Part shown: piece after piece, positions 44,743 through 56,962 of the stretch
How positions within the stretch are numbered: position 1 is the first letter of the stretch
Layout: each line of letters opens with the position of its first letter
Notes under the pieces: model-generated
Told to the model about the DNA's origin: nothing
Databases searched by the model: none
Seen by the model: only the letters and a program-made list of their open reading frames with translations
NCBI RefSeq assembly: GCF_008831285.2
Contig: NC_045139.1
Span: 26,700,412-26,764,411 of the forward strand
DNA: 64,000 nt
Direction of reading: 5' to 3'
Origin: Nymphaea colorata
Lineage: Eukaryota > Streptophyta > Magnoliopsida > Nymphaeales > Nymphaeaceae
Position numbers and translations under genes: made by a program

Positions 44743-46250
44743 CCACCAACCACAACGACACAATATAAACCAAATTTTGCTAATAAGTTTAACCCTACAT
44801 AGGATTGAAAGAAGACAAAGAAATAAAGTGTTTCCAACATCCAACTTCTAAAACTTTGAGATCGACTTTGGCATCATAAGACTATCACGACAATATAGCA
44901 TCCACATCACTACTCCCCTCTAGTCGTGATCGCCTGAAAAGATATTAAGGTGAGAACTGGGAAAAGTTTTTAGTATGATGACTATCATCGGTTTACAAGC
45001 TTATAATAAACATATTTGCAATCGAATTTACGACAGGAAAATTGTACCTCAAACCCACTAATGTACGTGATAGTAACATATCCTGCTACAAGCAATTCAT
45101 CAACACATGTACATAAGAATGATAAAAAATAATTAACAATAAGTGTTGTATAGTCATGTGTGGATGCATATGCAAACGTATGCAATCTTCTCATCCGTTG
45201 ACATGCTTGCATTCATAATTAGTTTCTTTTGTTAATTAATCGCTGGTAGTGTTTCAGCTACTAGTATTTTCACACAACATTTTTATTTTAGTGCCCAAGA
45301 GAACAACCAATAACTATAAGGTATCAACTACAATACATGCTAGTGCTAGCCTCACACATCGGTTGTTGTCTTCCTCCTTTAACTGATCCCTTAAAAGGAA
45401 CTAGTTGGAGGGTTGTTCCTCAAAATTTGTGGCAAGGAAATGAGTCACCCTATAGTGGGCATGTCCAAAACATAGACAGACTCACTGCAAAATAACAAAC
45501 AACATGAACGACATATCACTGGCTGGCCTGAACCCACCTAGGTGGAAGGGAACCCCCATGCACCTTCCTCATGTCACGAGAGATTTTGCCACCCTTATAC
45601 ATGAGCAATTCAGACCATACACGGTCAGAGAAAATTATGCATTAATCAATATGAGCATTCATTAATCACTTTTAAGTATGAAGTTTCTCATATCATTTTT
45701 CCAACCATGTGCAATTGATACATCTCAGCGTAATGAAAAACTTGCTAAAAATGGAAGAATGATAAAAATTATAATTTTTTCTCAAGATGCTTCAAGCATC
45801 CATTACTTCATTTATATTGACAGTTTGGATCTTGAAATTAACTAGACTTGTGTATATCCAAAACAATAAAATGTAGTCACATGAACATATCCCAATGCAT
45901 GCATGATTCAAATTCAACAAGTATAACCGTACTTGTGTATATATATTCAACATTGTCCAATTATAATATTAACAATTACCATGCATATGACCATCACCAC
46001 CTTGGTAGTGGCACGACGGCAGCCATTGAACTAATATATTTATTATGTTTGTTTATTTATTTATTTTCATCTCTTTCCCTCTCTTAAGGTTTTGGATTCT
46101 GGCTATTGGTGTCTGTTTCTAGCCATGCCCGGCAACCAACAAAACCACTAGTGACACGTTGCCTACTGCAGCTATAGATGCCTTCGGATAGCTACGTAAG
46201 GGTAATTAGGACAGAAAAGAGTAAGGTAGAGAGAATAAATGGGAACTGGA
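44743..46250. repeat. segmental duplication, flank copy C (distal part)
   Basis: Continues the alignment with flank A beyond the hAT: TTTAACCCTACATAGGATTG near 44788 (A 4648), TAGCATCCACATCACTACTC near 44898 (A 4755), GCATTCATAATTAGTTTCTT near 45209, CACTGGCTGGCC near 45517, and TATTGGTGTCTGTTTCTAGC near 46104 (A 5396). Copy C has extra sequence at about 45540-46100. The end of homology lies near 46250, beside the copia 1 insertion point in A. Confidence 0.75.
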
Positions 46251-48080
46251 TTGAATAGGTAGTACTAGACCCGTGAGGGGTCCCTTAGAATCCAATTATT
46301 TAGAAGTTAAAGAGAAAGTTGAAGATTAACTCTAAGCTAGTGCATGGGTGGTTGTGTTTTGTTTTCTTGCTAAATAACTTTTGCAGAGACAATTAGAGGT
46401 AGCAGCACTACCATAAGAGCGTAGTGGGTTGGATGGCAATGAAGCGTTGGCAGCTTTAGAAATCCTCAAAAAACAAGCACAGGGGGACCATTGAAAGATC
46501 TCAAGCCTTCTGGACAGAGTAGAGGAGCTAGAGAGAGTTGGGGCAGTGTTGGACGTCAACCAGAGAATCCAGTTGTTTTCATCCCAAAATTTATTTTGGT
46601 TTCTGGAGTGTTTCCAAAATTGAGATTTTATTTTGAAATGATAGGGAAATGAAATCGTCCATCAGTACGAGGTCCAGCCGTTCTCAACGCATTTATTGGG
46701 GTAACCTGACCAAGAACTAGCATTTTGTTTTGCACATTCCGATATTTGAAATGTTATCATAAATCTTATATGCATGTGCGCTCAAGTCCAAATAATTTTT
46801 TTTCTAAAATATTGAGGCAAATTTTAAAATGATTAAAATATGGTTTCATTTAAAAAACATGCCTGCAAGTGTAGAACTATGTTCTTAAGGGTTCATGAAT
46901 CCTTAATAATTAGTAATTTTAGAAACTTGAGATTGAATTATTGGAATAGCCAAATAATATAGAAAACAACTTGTTTTAAAAAAACACTTGTAAGCTCATT
47001 TGAGTTCTTCAAATATTGTCACTAGAATTTAAATAAAAGATAACTTATACTTGAAGATAGTTTTTCAAAACCCAAGTTTTCAACTTATTTGAGGAAATAT
47101 GATTAGGAACATACATGTAAATTAGTTATTTTGCAAAACATGACTTCAACTTGTCATACTTTGCAAAAACAAGATTTATAAATTTTGTTTGAAAAATAAG
47201 TTATCAAAATAGATGGACGATGACCATAGTCCTTTTTCATCATAGGGCCAAAAAGTGATATTTAGCAATATTGCAAATATCAACATAATATGTTAAAAAG
47301 AGTGAAGATTTGATATTTAAAACAAGAAAATATTATAATTTGTAGAGGTGTTTCTCTTGAATCTTAAGTAAATTTCAAGATTTTGTTTTAATTTGATTGT
47401 CACTTCATTAGGTTTTGATCTTGTCTTACTTAGGCTTCTTAGATATGTGTCTATTAGAATTTGTGAGTTCTATAAGTGATTGTGTATGCATGATTACATA
47501 AATTTTATATGCATAACCAAAAACAAAAAAACTATTACTACCATAACATACATCTATTGAACAACAGAATGTAAAAACTTGATGTAAATTGATAGAAGTA
47601 AGATTTCATCAAACAAGACACTCAATGGTGTATTGAAAATATAGGTAGGCCAATGGAAAGTAAGAAGAATGATTAAAAAAATATGAAAGATGGACTTGCA
47701 ATTTGAAAAATCGAAAATGACATGTTCAATACAAATTAACATGTATATCAAGTGTGTTTGGGTGTTTCCTAGGTTGGCATATCCCAACATCAAAATGATA
47801 AAAATAAAAAAAAATAACCAACTCCAAATTCTCACATCGTAATACACATCTAAATACAATCAAGTCATCAAAATACAGAATTAGATAGAGAAATGAAAAG
47901 ATAAATCTACGATGAAAGAGGAAGAATAGATAAAGAAAAATTAAAAGAGAAAGAGAAAAATGAAAGATGAGAGAGGGAAAGAAAGAGAGAAATTTGGAAG
48001 AGAAAGAATTAAATGAGAGAGAAATGAAAAGAGGAATAAAAAAGAGAGAAATTAAAATGGAAGAAATATAAGCCAGGCCC
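46251..48080. other. no intact gene; AT- and purine-rich spacer with one exon-like piece
   Basis: Mostly AT-rich. The plus strand at 47880-48060 is strongly purine-rich (GAAAGAGAGAAA-type). At 46380-46570 an AG acceptor (CTTTTGCAG) is followed by a stretch translating as RQLEVAALP, a stop, then ERSGLDGNEALAALEILKKQ, AQGDH, a stop, and KISSLLDRVEELERVGAVLD: amphipathic and coding-like but with two stops, so probably a decayed exon of an unidentified gene. Confidence 0.4.
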
Positions 48081-48084
48081 AAAA

Positions 48085-48540
48085 CAAGCCATAGCTGGGT
48101 CTGGATTGGCCAGCCAGGGTGGTGCCTGGCTGCGGAGGTCAGGCCATAGCTGGCCAGGCTTGCCCAAGTTTGGATTGGCTAGCCATGGCCAGGATTGGCC
48201 AAGCCAAGGCCGTGCAAGGGTCGTGTCAGGCTGGCCAAAGCGGTGCCTAGCTGCGCCAGGGTCATCCCTGGTTTCGCTAGGCCAGCCAGAGCCATGCCTG
48301 CCCAGGTTTAGATTAGCCAGCCAGGGGTAGGATTGTACAAGCCAAGTAAGGCTGGGCCTCAGGTCGAGTACCCGATATGGAGCCTGACTCGGGCCCGAAA
48401 AAATGGCACAGGTCTGGCTCGATAGTTTTTTCTTATACATATATTATTGATTTTTATATATAATTATAATATTATATTACGATTATATTATATTTTCAGG
48501 TGTCGGGCCGACCCGATCCCTAGGCTTAGGGCGAAGGCCA
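48085..48540. repeat. GC-rich degenerate GGCCAGCC / CAAGCCAAGG repeat
   Basis: Short words such as GGCCAGCCAGG, GGCTAGCCA, TTGGCCAAGCC and GGCCATAGCTGG recur through about 250 bases; the next 170 bases have GGCTGGGCC, CTCGGGCCCGA and TCGGGCCGACCC. Open frames on both strands here (74 codons plus, 143 codons minus) are Trp/Pro/Gly/Arg-rich products of the repeat and are not supported as genes. Confidence 0.7.
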
Positions 48541-48779
48541 TGCCCCGCTACTCCAAGTATGGCCAGACCAAGCTTGGTCAGCCTGCTATGTTGGTTGTGG
48601 GCCTCATAAAGGGTATTTTGGTATTTTTGATAAAAATAAGGTTATTTTTTGAAAAGAAAAGATATTTCAATAAAACGAATGGCATTTAAAGAAATTTAAT
48701 GACATTTTCAAAAAGTCAAGGGCATTTTCGAAATCTTGAATAAGAGATTATTGGTATTCGGACAACGATCATAATGTCT

Positions 48780-49330
48780 CGATATTGGGGTTGGGAATGA
48801 TTTGTGACTTGTATTTGGATCTAAAAATGGATCTAGTTCTTGGATTTGGAGTTGGATCTGGATCAAAAGCTTAAAATAGATCAAAAAAGTATATTTGGAT
48901 TTGGATCTCGAATTTATATCTAAAACTCATGTTTGGTTTTGAATCTCATATGTAGATCTAAATTGAGGTAAAAACATGGAATTGGATCCAAATTTGGATC
49001 CAAATTAAGAATTTGGAAACAAACAAGGATTATGGATCAAGACTTTAGATCTTGGGTTCAGATTGAGTCTAAATTGGTTTGAAGGCAGAAATCGGGATCA
49101 AATGACGCCAGAATTGAGATTTAGATCAAGGTCTAGATCTAAAGTTATGTTGTAGATCCAGTTTTATAATTTTGATTTGGATATGGATCCATTTTAGATC
49201 TGGTTTGGATCTAGGGATCTATTTTGGATCTGGGGAAAGTATTTGGATCTATGGATATGTTTTGGATATGGATCTGGGTTTTGGATCTAGATTTGGATTT
49301 AGGGATTTGTGTTAGGCTTCTATATGCCTT
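48780..49330. repeat. degenerate GGATCT/TTTGGATC repeat array
   Basis: Words GGATCTAG, TTTGGATC, GATCCAAATT and GGATATG recur irregularly over about 550 bases. It resembles the array at 16500-17230 in words but on the opposite strand sense. Confidence 0.7.
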
Positions 49331-50039
49331 TTTGAACTGGATCTCAGCTTGAATTATAGAATAAGTGTAAACTGACATTGGGTTTTGTGTCCAAAGTATG
49401 AAATTAGATCCAAATAAGTCTCAAATGTCGTTGAAAGTCAAATAAAAGAACAAATTAACCATAATTAAGAGAATTTGAAGTGTTTGAAGCAAAAAAATCT
49501 TTTAAGGCTGTTGTAAAATTATCACGAAATGTTTAAAAAAATGCTAAATCTAGAATTTTGAAAAAATTGGCGTGACAGCTGATCCTGGCTGAGCACAAAA
49601 GTCAGCCTCTTGTTTGACGTGTTGAGCAAAATGGGTAACCGAGCATCGCAGGTGCTACCCGCCAAGAGAGGAGATCAAAAGCATACCTGAAATGGGTTTT
49701 CAATTAGAACTCATGTCAACATGGTCGCCCAAATGCGTCTGTTCCTCCCTTTACCCCACGGAGGAATCCAAATGAAAACTCGCACCAGGGAGTGGATTGT
49801 GCGACATTCCTCAAGCAGCTGAAACTGAATTTCCCCGAATTCTTAGGCAATGATCCTATTAGTTGAATATTCAAAGTTGAACAGTTTTTTGAGTGCCACA
49901 ACATACTCAAAGAGAAGCAGGTAGCAATGGCAACGATCCACCTAGAGGGAGCTGTTATACAATGGTATAGATGGCTAGTAGCTCATCATGGGAGACCTGA
50001 TAGGGGAAGGGTTCATCAACACTCTGATGCTGCAGTTTG

Positions 50040-51702
50040 TGTGGAAAGAAAGAACCCGACACTTGGAGGAAAGAATCAAACACTTGTAAGGCAGGAAGCT
50101 ATTAATAGCAGGGAAGATTTGCAAGCTGTAAAATCCTCAACGGGTGAAGGAAATAAGGGAATAAAATATTATGAAGATCATGACGATGAAGACAACCAAG
50201 GAAATTGTAAAGGTTGTAACCAAAATCCTTGGAACGGTCATGGTGAATTGTTAAATACGACCAGTCATCCTCATTGTAAAGTAAGAAAAAAGAGAAAGTT
50301 CTTAATTAAACCTGTGTGAGAGCAAGCTTCCACCGAAGACATAGGCGTATTGCCAAACCTCATTAAATCTGAGCTTTCTTCACTTTTCGTAAGAGATCCA
50401 TTTCATTATATGGTATCAAAGCACTCGCAACTTTCTCATCAGTGCTAATCTGTGGCTTTTCAAGGTGAAACTTCAGCAAATCCATCAAAGTCGACACAAT
50501 CTGGAATGCCTCCCTCTCAATCTCTTTTTCAATCACCCAATAGCCTCCAACACTTTTTGTTTATTAAGTTAACTGGAGATAATTATCTCCTATGGGAGTC
50601 ACAGTTTACTCCCATGATAATCACTTATGATTTAATGTACACGGTTGACGGCAACACACCTGCTCTTGAGAAACACAAAAGTTTTACATTTGAGATTAAT
50701 CCTGAAGACCGTGAGTGGCTCAGGCGTGATCAGTTACTAGTGAGTTGGTTGATAACTTCTCTGACATAAAATTTTCATAGTCAGATTGTTGGTTTAAAAT
50801 CTTTACATGAAATATGGAAAGCGTTAAAGGAGCCTTACGCTGTTCAATATTTGAAAGCCACTATCCATGAGGGACTACTTATAAATACTTCACCTCAATT
50901 ATCCCTATCTGATGCAGATTGGGTCGGCTGCCCTATTGATCGAAGGTCTATCGGAGGATATGCCGTCTTCCTTGGATAAAATTTGGTCTCATGGAGCTCT
51001 GAGCCTTATGCAACAATTGAGCTTCTATGGATGAAATATTTGCTACAAGAACTCAATATACACTCCACGCATATTCCAACAATATGGTGCAATAATGTAG
51101 GTGCAACATGCTTAGCCTCTCATCCAGTATTTCACACCACAACCAAACACATGGAAATAGATTTTCTTTTTGCACGAGAGAAACTTGCTATGAAGCAACT
51201 CAAAATTCAGTATATATCATCCAAAGGCCAGGTTGCTGATCTATTCACAAAACCTTTACCCAAGCATTGTTTTGCATATCTTAAGAGCAAGTTGCATGTG
51301 ACTCAGTCCCATGCACTTGAGGGGGGTGTTGGAGGAAAGAACCGGACACTTGGAGAAAAGAATCAGACACTTGTAAGGAGAGAAGCTATCAACGGCCAGG
51401 AAGATTTGCAAGCTGTAAAGTCCTCAACGGGTGAAAAAAATAAGGCAATAAAATATTATGAAAATCATCACGATGAAGACAAACAAGAAAGTTGTAAAGG
51501 TTGTAACCAAAATCCTTGGAACAGTCATGGTGAATTATTAATTACGACCACTCATCCTCATTGTAAAGTAAAAAAAAAAGAGAGAGAAAGTTCTTAATGA
51601 AGCCTGTGTGAGAGCAGGCTTCTACCGAGGACATAGGCATTTTGCCGAACCACATTAAATCTGAGTTTTCTTCTCTTTTCTCAAGAGATCCATTTCATTA
51701 AA
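50040..51702 (+). mobile_element. internally deleted copia 4 nested in gypsy 1 gag
   Basis: LTRs of 371 and 376 bp (50040-50410 and 51327-51702) are flanked by a perfect 5-bp target duplication GTTTG (50035-50039 and 51703-51707). The primer site TGGTATCAAAGC is at 50411, and the purine tract GAGGGGGG lies before the 3' LTR. Only about 916 bases remain inside: the start of gag fused to the end of RNase H. About 3.5 kb of coding sequence is missing compared with its relative at 52330. Confidence 0.93.
50446..51310 (+). pseudogene. copia 4 gag-RNase H remnant
   Basis: The first part reads as the Gag N-terminus (LQHFLFIKLTGDNYLLWESQ) to about 50769; its expected start codon is GTG instead of ATG. 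Near 50860 the sequence jumps to the RNase H region ([41 protein letters not shown], then VADLFTKPLPKHCF near 51235). The join marks one large internal deletion that removed protease, integrase and RT. Confidence 0.85.
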
Positions 51703-52329
51703 GTTTGGACACTCTGCATACCTAGACTGCAATGTGCTGCTCTCAAAAATTCACCAAAAAGAGTCGGTTATAGAGTACCAAGCGCAGTTTGAAGAACTCA
51801 ACAACATGAACAAGGGTTGGCCAACAAAGGCACTGCTTGGGGCATTTGTAGGCAGATTAAGAGATTAGCTACGAATAGACATTCTAGCTTCCCAACCCTA
51901 GATATTGTTAGAAGGATTTGAGCTAGCAAGAGTTGCGGAGGAGAAGTATAGGAAGTTGAGAACTACAACAAGAGAGTATAGGAAGTTGAGAACTGCAACA
52001 AGAGACACCCATCTAGAATGGACCACCCTGGAAATGTAAACACAAGAGCACTACTGAGATTGGGTCTATCAAAAAGAGGGCTGAAGAAAAGAAACAAATA
52101 CTTGTAAAAAGGCTAAGCTCAAAACTGATTAAAAATAAACAATGGAAAGATGTATGCTTCCATTGTGTAGAAAAATGGACACCAAGAATTACTTGTAAAA
52201 AACTCCACATGTATCTCATGGAGGAAGAGAAGACGGAGTTAGAGGAGAAAGGGAAATCAAAGGACTTCAAGGAGGAAACAACAAAGCTAACCGCCGAAAT
52301 ATCCTTTCATGCACTCTTGGGGGATTTGG

Positions 52330-52689
52330 TGTTAACGAAAATGAAGCAATTAGTCCAACGGATCTCTCCATATTAGAAGATGATACAATTTATAAAATTG
52401 GAAAAGGGAAAAACAAGGAAACAGAGCACGGTGCCAAGTAGATCTTTCCTATTGAAGAAGACTATGAAAAGAAAGAAAAATTCAAACATTAAAAGAAACG
52501 TTGAATTCTCTCAAACGGTTACAATAGATGCATAAAACCATAATGCAAGCTTGTAACAAATATGAGAAAAAAAATCAACAATGAGAAAGACTATTATCCT
52601 GTGGAAGTAGATCAAGAAGATCGAACCACGTAACTCCCTTTGCATTGCTTTTGTGTGTTGATCTCTCTCTCCTTCCTTGAAATCTTTTA
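52330..52689 (+). repeat. copia 3, 5' LTR
   Basis: 360 bp, colinear with 56963-57322 but with scattered differences (for example AATGAAGCAATTAG against AATGAAACAATCAG), so the insertion is not recent. Confidence 0.92.
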
Positions 52690-52735
52690 TGGTATCAGAG
52701 TCATTGCATCATTGTTAAGGATCAGCTCCTGCCAT

Positions 52736-53712
52736 GGTGTCCTCTTCAAACAACAACACAAATGGGAGTTAGCTGAATAATGGTGGGGGAATTTCTTCCT
52801 CTTACTGACTGCAACATCCAAATCATTTGCAACTCTCTCTCGGCATCAAATTGGACACTGAAAATTATTTAGTATGGGAATCCCAATTCACACCCATACT
52901 CCTGTCATGTGACCTGATGGGGTTTGTTGATGGAACAAAACCTGCACCAGAAAAATATAAGCCTGGCATGGTAGAGATGAGCCAAGACTATCTCAATTGG
53001 TTGCGACAAGATCAAATCTTACTATGTTGGATCAATTCGTCATTATATGAAAACATTTATACTCAAATCATTGGTCTGAAAACTTCAACAGAAGTTTGGA
53101 GTGCTTTGAAAAACTCATATGCTGCTCATTCACGGTCTAGGGTCATGCAGTTTAAATCTCAACTGCAAGATCTGAAAAAGGGAAACATGTCAATAGATGC
53201 ATATTTTCAAAAAACAAGAGTTATAGCACATCAATTAGCTATAGCATCCAAACCCGTAGATGAAGATTATTTGGTTTTATACATTTTGAGAGCTTTGCCA
53301 GCCGAGTATCTTGCTTTTAAGACCAGCTTGGAGACACGAGAAGAATCCATTGGCCTAAACGAGCTTTATGGTCTTCTACTTATGCAAGAGGCTAATAAAA
53401 AAGGCCATGATGATGATATACTGCCTACTGTGAATAACGTTTTCAGGGGACACAATGAGAGGCAACAGAATTATCGCAGTTGGGGAAAATATTATTACAA
53501 AAACAAAAATTTTCAAGGCAAAAAAAGGCCAGTATGTCAGATTTGTGAGAAGACATGACATGTAGCCAAAAACTATTACACCTAAGAGGCAACCAAATTA
53601 TCGCGGTTGAGGAAAATATTATTACAAAAACAAAAATTTTCAAGGCAAAGAAAGGCCAGTATGTCAGATTTGTGAGAAGACAGGGCATGTAGCCAAAAAC
53701 TATTACACCTAC
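52736..53712 (+). pseudogene. copia 3 gag with duplicated zinc knuckle
   Basis: From ATG 52736 the frame has two early stops, then runs open from 52827 to 53558 through the Gag domain (LSLGIKLDTENYLVWESQFT, then STEVWSALKNSYAAHSRSRV, then LYILRALPAEYLAFKTS). A 127-bp segment holding the zinc knuckle is present twice in tandem (53459-53585 and 53586-53712). The first copy reads CQICEKT-stop-HVAKN, the second CQICEKTGHVAKN followed by Tyr where the last Cys is usual. Confidence 0.88.
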
Positions 53713-53749
53713 CTGAATCTCATCAAAAACAAGGGCCCAAATTCTCAAG

Positions 53750-56700
53750 CATTCCATGCTGCCACTGGAAATCCTTCAAATCAGCAAGTTGGAGATGACA
53801 ATTGGTTTCCCAATTCAGGTGCAACCCAACAAGTCACCAGTGATATAAACAAACTTTCAATACATTTGGACTACTGAGGGAGAGATACTCTAAAGGTTGG
53901 CGACGGAACAGGTTTGCCTATACTCCATATTGGTTCATCTATGCCTTCTAGAAATTTATTTTTAAATGATATGTTGCATGTTCCAAGAATAACTAGAAAG
54001 TTGTTATCTGTTCAAAAATTTTGTAAGGATAATGATGTTTATATTGAGTTTCACCCTAATGTGTGTTATGTTAAGGACCAAGCCGGGAAGGTATGATGAT
54101 TTGTTTCCCTCTTCTTCGTGTGAAGCATGTCATAAGGCGAAAAGCCATAAACTCCCTTTTCAAGTTGTCTTATAAGGCACAAAATCCCCTTGAGATTGTG
54201 TATTCCGACGTCTAGGGGCCTGCCTCAGTCATGGGAATGAATGGTTATCGTTATTATGTTATTTTTGTTTATGCATATTCTAGATATATATGGTTTTATT
54301 TGATTAAATTGAATTCTAATGTTAAAGCTGCTTTTAAATCTTTTAAAGCACTAGCTGAAAATCATACAGGACACAAGATTATGTATTTGCATTCTGGCGG
54401 GGGTGGTGAGTATCAAAGCCTACAACCATTCTTATCTAAGAATGGCATAGGATACGAAAAAACTGTCCACACACTCCTGAACAGAATGGAAATGCTGAAA
54501 GACAGCACAAGCACATCATTGAAATTGGCCTGTTTTTACTAGCCGAAGCAAATATTTCAAAAAATCATTGGACTTATGTTTTCAATTTTGTTGTATATCT
54601 TATTAATTGTATGCCCACCAAGGTTCTCAATTATCTTTTACTATTGGAAAAATTATTTCAAAGAATCCCAGATTATAATTTTCTTAAGGTTTTCGGTGTT
54701 GAATGTTACCCTCATTTGAGGCCTTATGTGAATCACAAACTTGACTTTAGATCTGAAAGATGCGTATTTCTTGGATATGCCCCACAATACAAGGGTTATC
54801 ACTACTTGAATTTAAAAAATAAAAAAAAGTTACATCTTGTCATGTTGTTTTCAATTAAACATCTTTTTCATTCAAGGAAGTAAAACTTGATGTTCATATT
54901 TCTAGTGACCAGCAGCCACCACAATATGTCCCCACGTTCTTTTCCAATGATGTTCACACTAGAGGCACCAATGATCATAGTAGTGATATTGATGAGCACC
55001 ATGGCGTGTCCAATCTAGACCAAAGTCAAGGTCGCTCAAACCATATTGATCAAGTTGACTTATTACAACCAAGTTCAAATGAGAGAAACCAAGACGAAGT
55101 CTAACCTGAAGATGTCAAGCCCGTCATTGAACTTACTAGAACCCATGACATGACAACACAAAGCCACTCAAACGGTATTGATCATACTGATTTGTTATGA
55201 CCAAGTCCAAATGAGAGACACCAAGATGAAGTCCAACCTGAAGACGTCCAGCACATCATTGAACCTACTAAAACCCATAGTATGACAACACGGCCCAAGC
55301 TAGTATAGTGAAGCCCAATACTAAATATGCAGACTATGAAACCCATATAGCCACTAAATATCTCTTAATCCTATCCGCAACATCAAAATTGACTATTGAT
55401 TCCAAACCCAATACTCTTCAAGTGGCCGTCACTAGTAGCCATTAGAAAGAAGCTATGAAAAATAAGTATTTTTCTCTTCTCAAAAACCAAACTTGGAGTC
55501 TTGTACCTACCTCTAGTGCCAAACATATTGTAGGATGCAAATGGGTTTTTAAAGTCAAAAGGAAGGCTGATGGTTTGCTAGAAAGGTACAAGGCCAAACT
55601 TGTAGCCAAGGGATATAGTAAAAAAGAAAGGACTGATTCCACTGAAACATTCAGTCCAGTAATCAAACCCACAACCATTAGAATGATACTCACTATTGAT
55701 TTGAGTCGCAAGTGGAATATCAATCAATTGGATGTACAAAATGTTTTTCTCCATGGAACGTTAGAATAAGAAGTCTATGTCTCAACCACCCCGGATTTGA
55801 ATACAAGAATTATCCTGCTCATATTTGCAAGAAAGCACTCTATGGCTTGAAGCAAGTCCCAAGAGCTTGGTTCTCACGTCTAAGTACTTTTCTTCACAAG
55901 ATGGGATTTCAAGGAGCCAAAATAGATACCTTGTTATTCATCTACAAAGAACCAAATGTAGTCATGTACATCCTCATTTATGTGGATGACATCATATTGA
56001 TGGGGAGTTCAAATTTGGACATTCAAAAACTAATTGCAGCTTTTTCAAATCAGAATTTACAATCAAATATTTAGGGAATTTACACTTCTTTTTGGGCATC
56101 AAAGTGAAAAATACACCTCATGGCTTGATTTTATCTCAACAGAAATACATTTTGGAGCTACTCAAGAAAACAAATATGGTATGAGCCAAACCAATTTCTA
56201 CGCCATGGCTGCCTCACCACTTTTGATAGCACATTCAGGGTTCTCCTTCCATGATTCATGCCTATTTAGAAGCATAGTTGGAGCCCCACAATATGCTACG
56301 ATGACGAGATCAGACATATGTTTTGCAGTGAACAAAGTTTGCCAATATATGCATAACCCAACTAACATCCATTGGGCTGTTGTGAAGCAAATATTATGGT
56401 ATCTAAAGCAAACTTTTGATTATGGATTATGTCTAAAGCCATGTACGAAAATAGACATTTCAGCATACAGTGATGCGGATTGGGTTGGATGCCCTGATGA
56501 TAGAAAATCCACTAGTGGTTATGGAATCTTCCTTGGAGAAAACCTTGTCTCATGGAGTTCTAAGAAGCAAAATGTGGTCTCTCGCTGAAGCACTGAAGCA
56601 GAATACAAAGTTGTCGCTAACGCAATAGCTGAAATTACTTGGATCCAATTTTTGTTGCAAGAACTTGGAACAAAGTCATCACGACAACCCATTCTTTGGT

Positions 56701-56935
56701 GTGATAACATTGGAGTCACATATCTAGCATCACATCTAGTATATCATTATAGATGCAAACATGTAGAAATTGATCTTCTCTTTGCTAGAGACAAGCTTGC
56801 AAAAGGAGAATTGTTCATTAAGTATATTTCGACCATGAATCAGATTGCTGACATCTTGACAAAACTATTGTTAAAGCAACCGCATGGAGCAATAATGCCA
56901 AAACTAAATGTCATCAAGTTCAATCTCAATCTTGA
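53750..56935 (+). pseudogene. copia 3 pol, heavily mutated
   Basis: Domains in order, across several frames: protease with FPNSGAT (catalytic DSG is NSG, about 53810); integrase with IVYSDV near 54200 and HSGGGGEY near 54390, where the usual Asp of the second catalytic position is Gly; RT with GCKWVFKVKRKADG, INQLDVQNVFLHGT (about 55530-55760) and YVDDIILMGSS (about 55980); RNase H with [40 protein letters not shown] and ADILTK (about 56470-56870). Lost catalytic residues in two enzymes plus stops mean it is dead. Confidence 0.9.
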
Positions 56936-56962
56936 TGAAGATAGGATGAGCTTGACGAGGGG

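Larger units (their letters stand above)
49800..52329 (+). pseudogene. gypsy 1 gag, interrupted by copia 4
   Basis: Before the insertion the frame reads LKLNFPEFLGNDPIS, a stop where Trp is usual, then IFKVEQFFECHNILKEKQVA and ATIHLEGAVIQWYRWL: the retrotransposon gag domain. After it, the frame resumes with KFGHSAYLDCNVLLSKIHQK and SVIEYQAQFEELNN. A zinc-knuckle-like CFHCVEKWTPRITC (about 52155-52196) has Thr instead of His. The segment ends ISFHALLGDLV at 52329, the usual start of the gypsy protease region, exactly at the copia 3 insertion. Confidence 0.8.

Noticed and set aside
48009-48440. 143-codon open frame on the minus strand and 74-codon frame on the plus strand, both Trp/Pro/Gly-rich
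   Set aside because: Both are by-products of the GGCCAGCC-type degenerate repeat; the frames overlap on opposite strands and have no domain.
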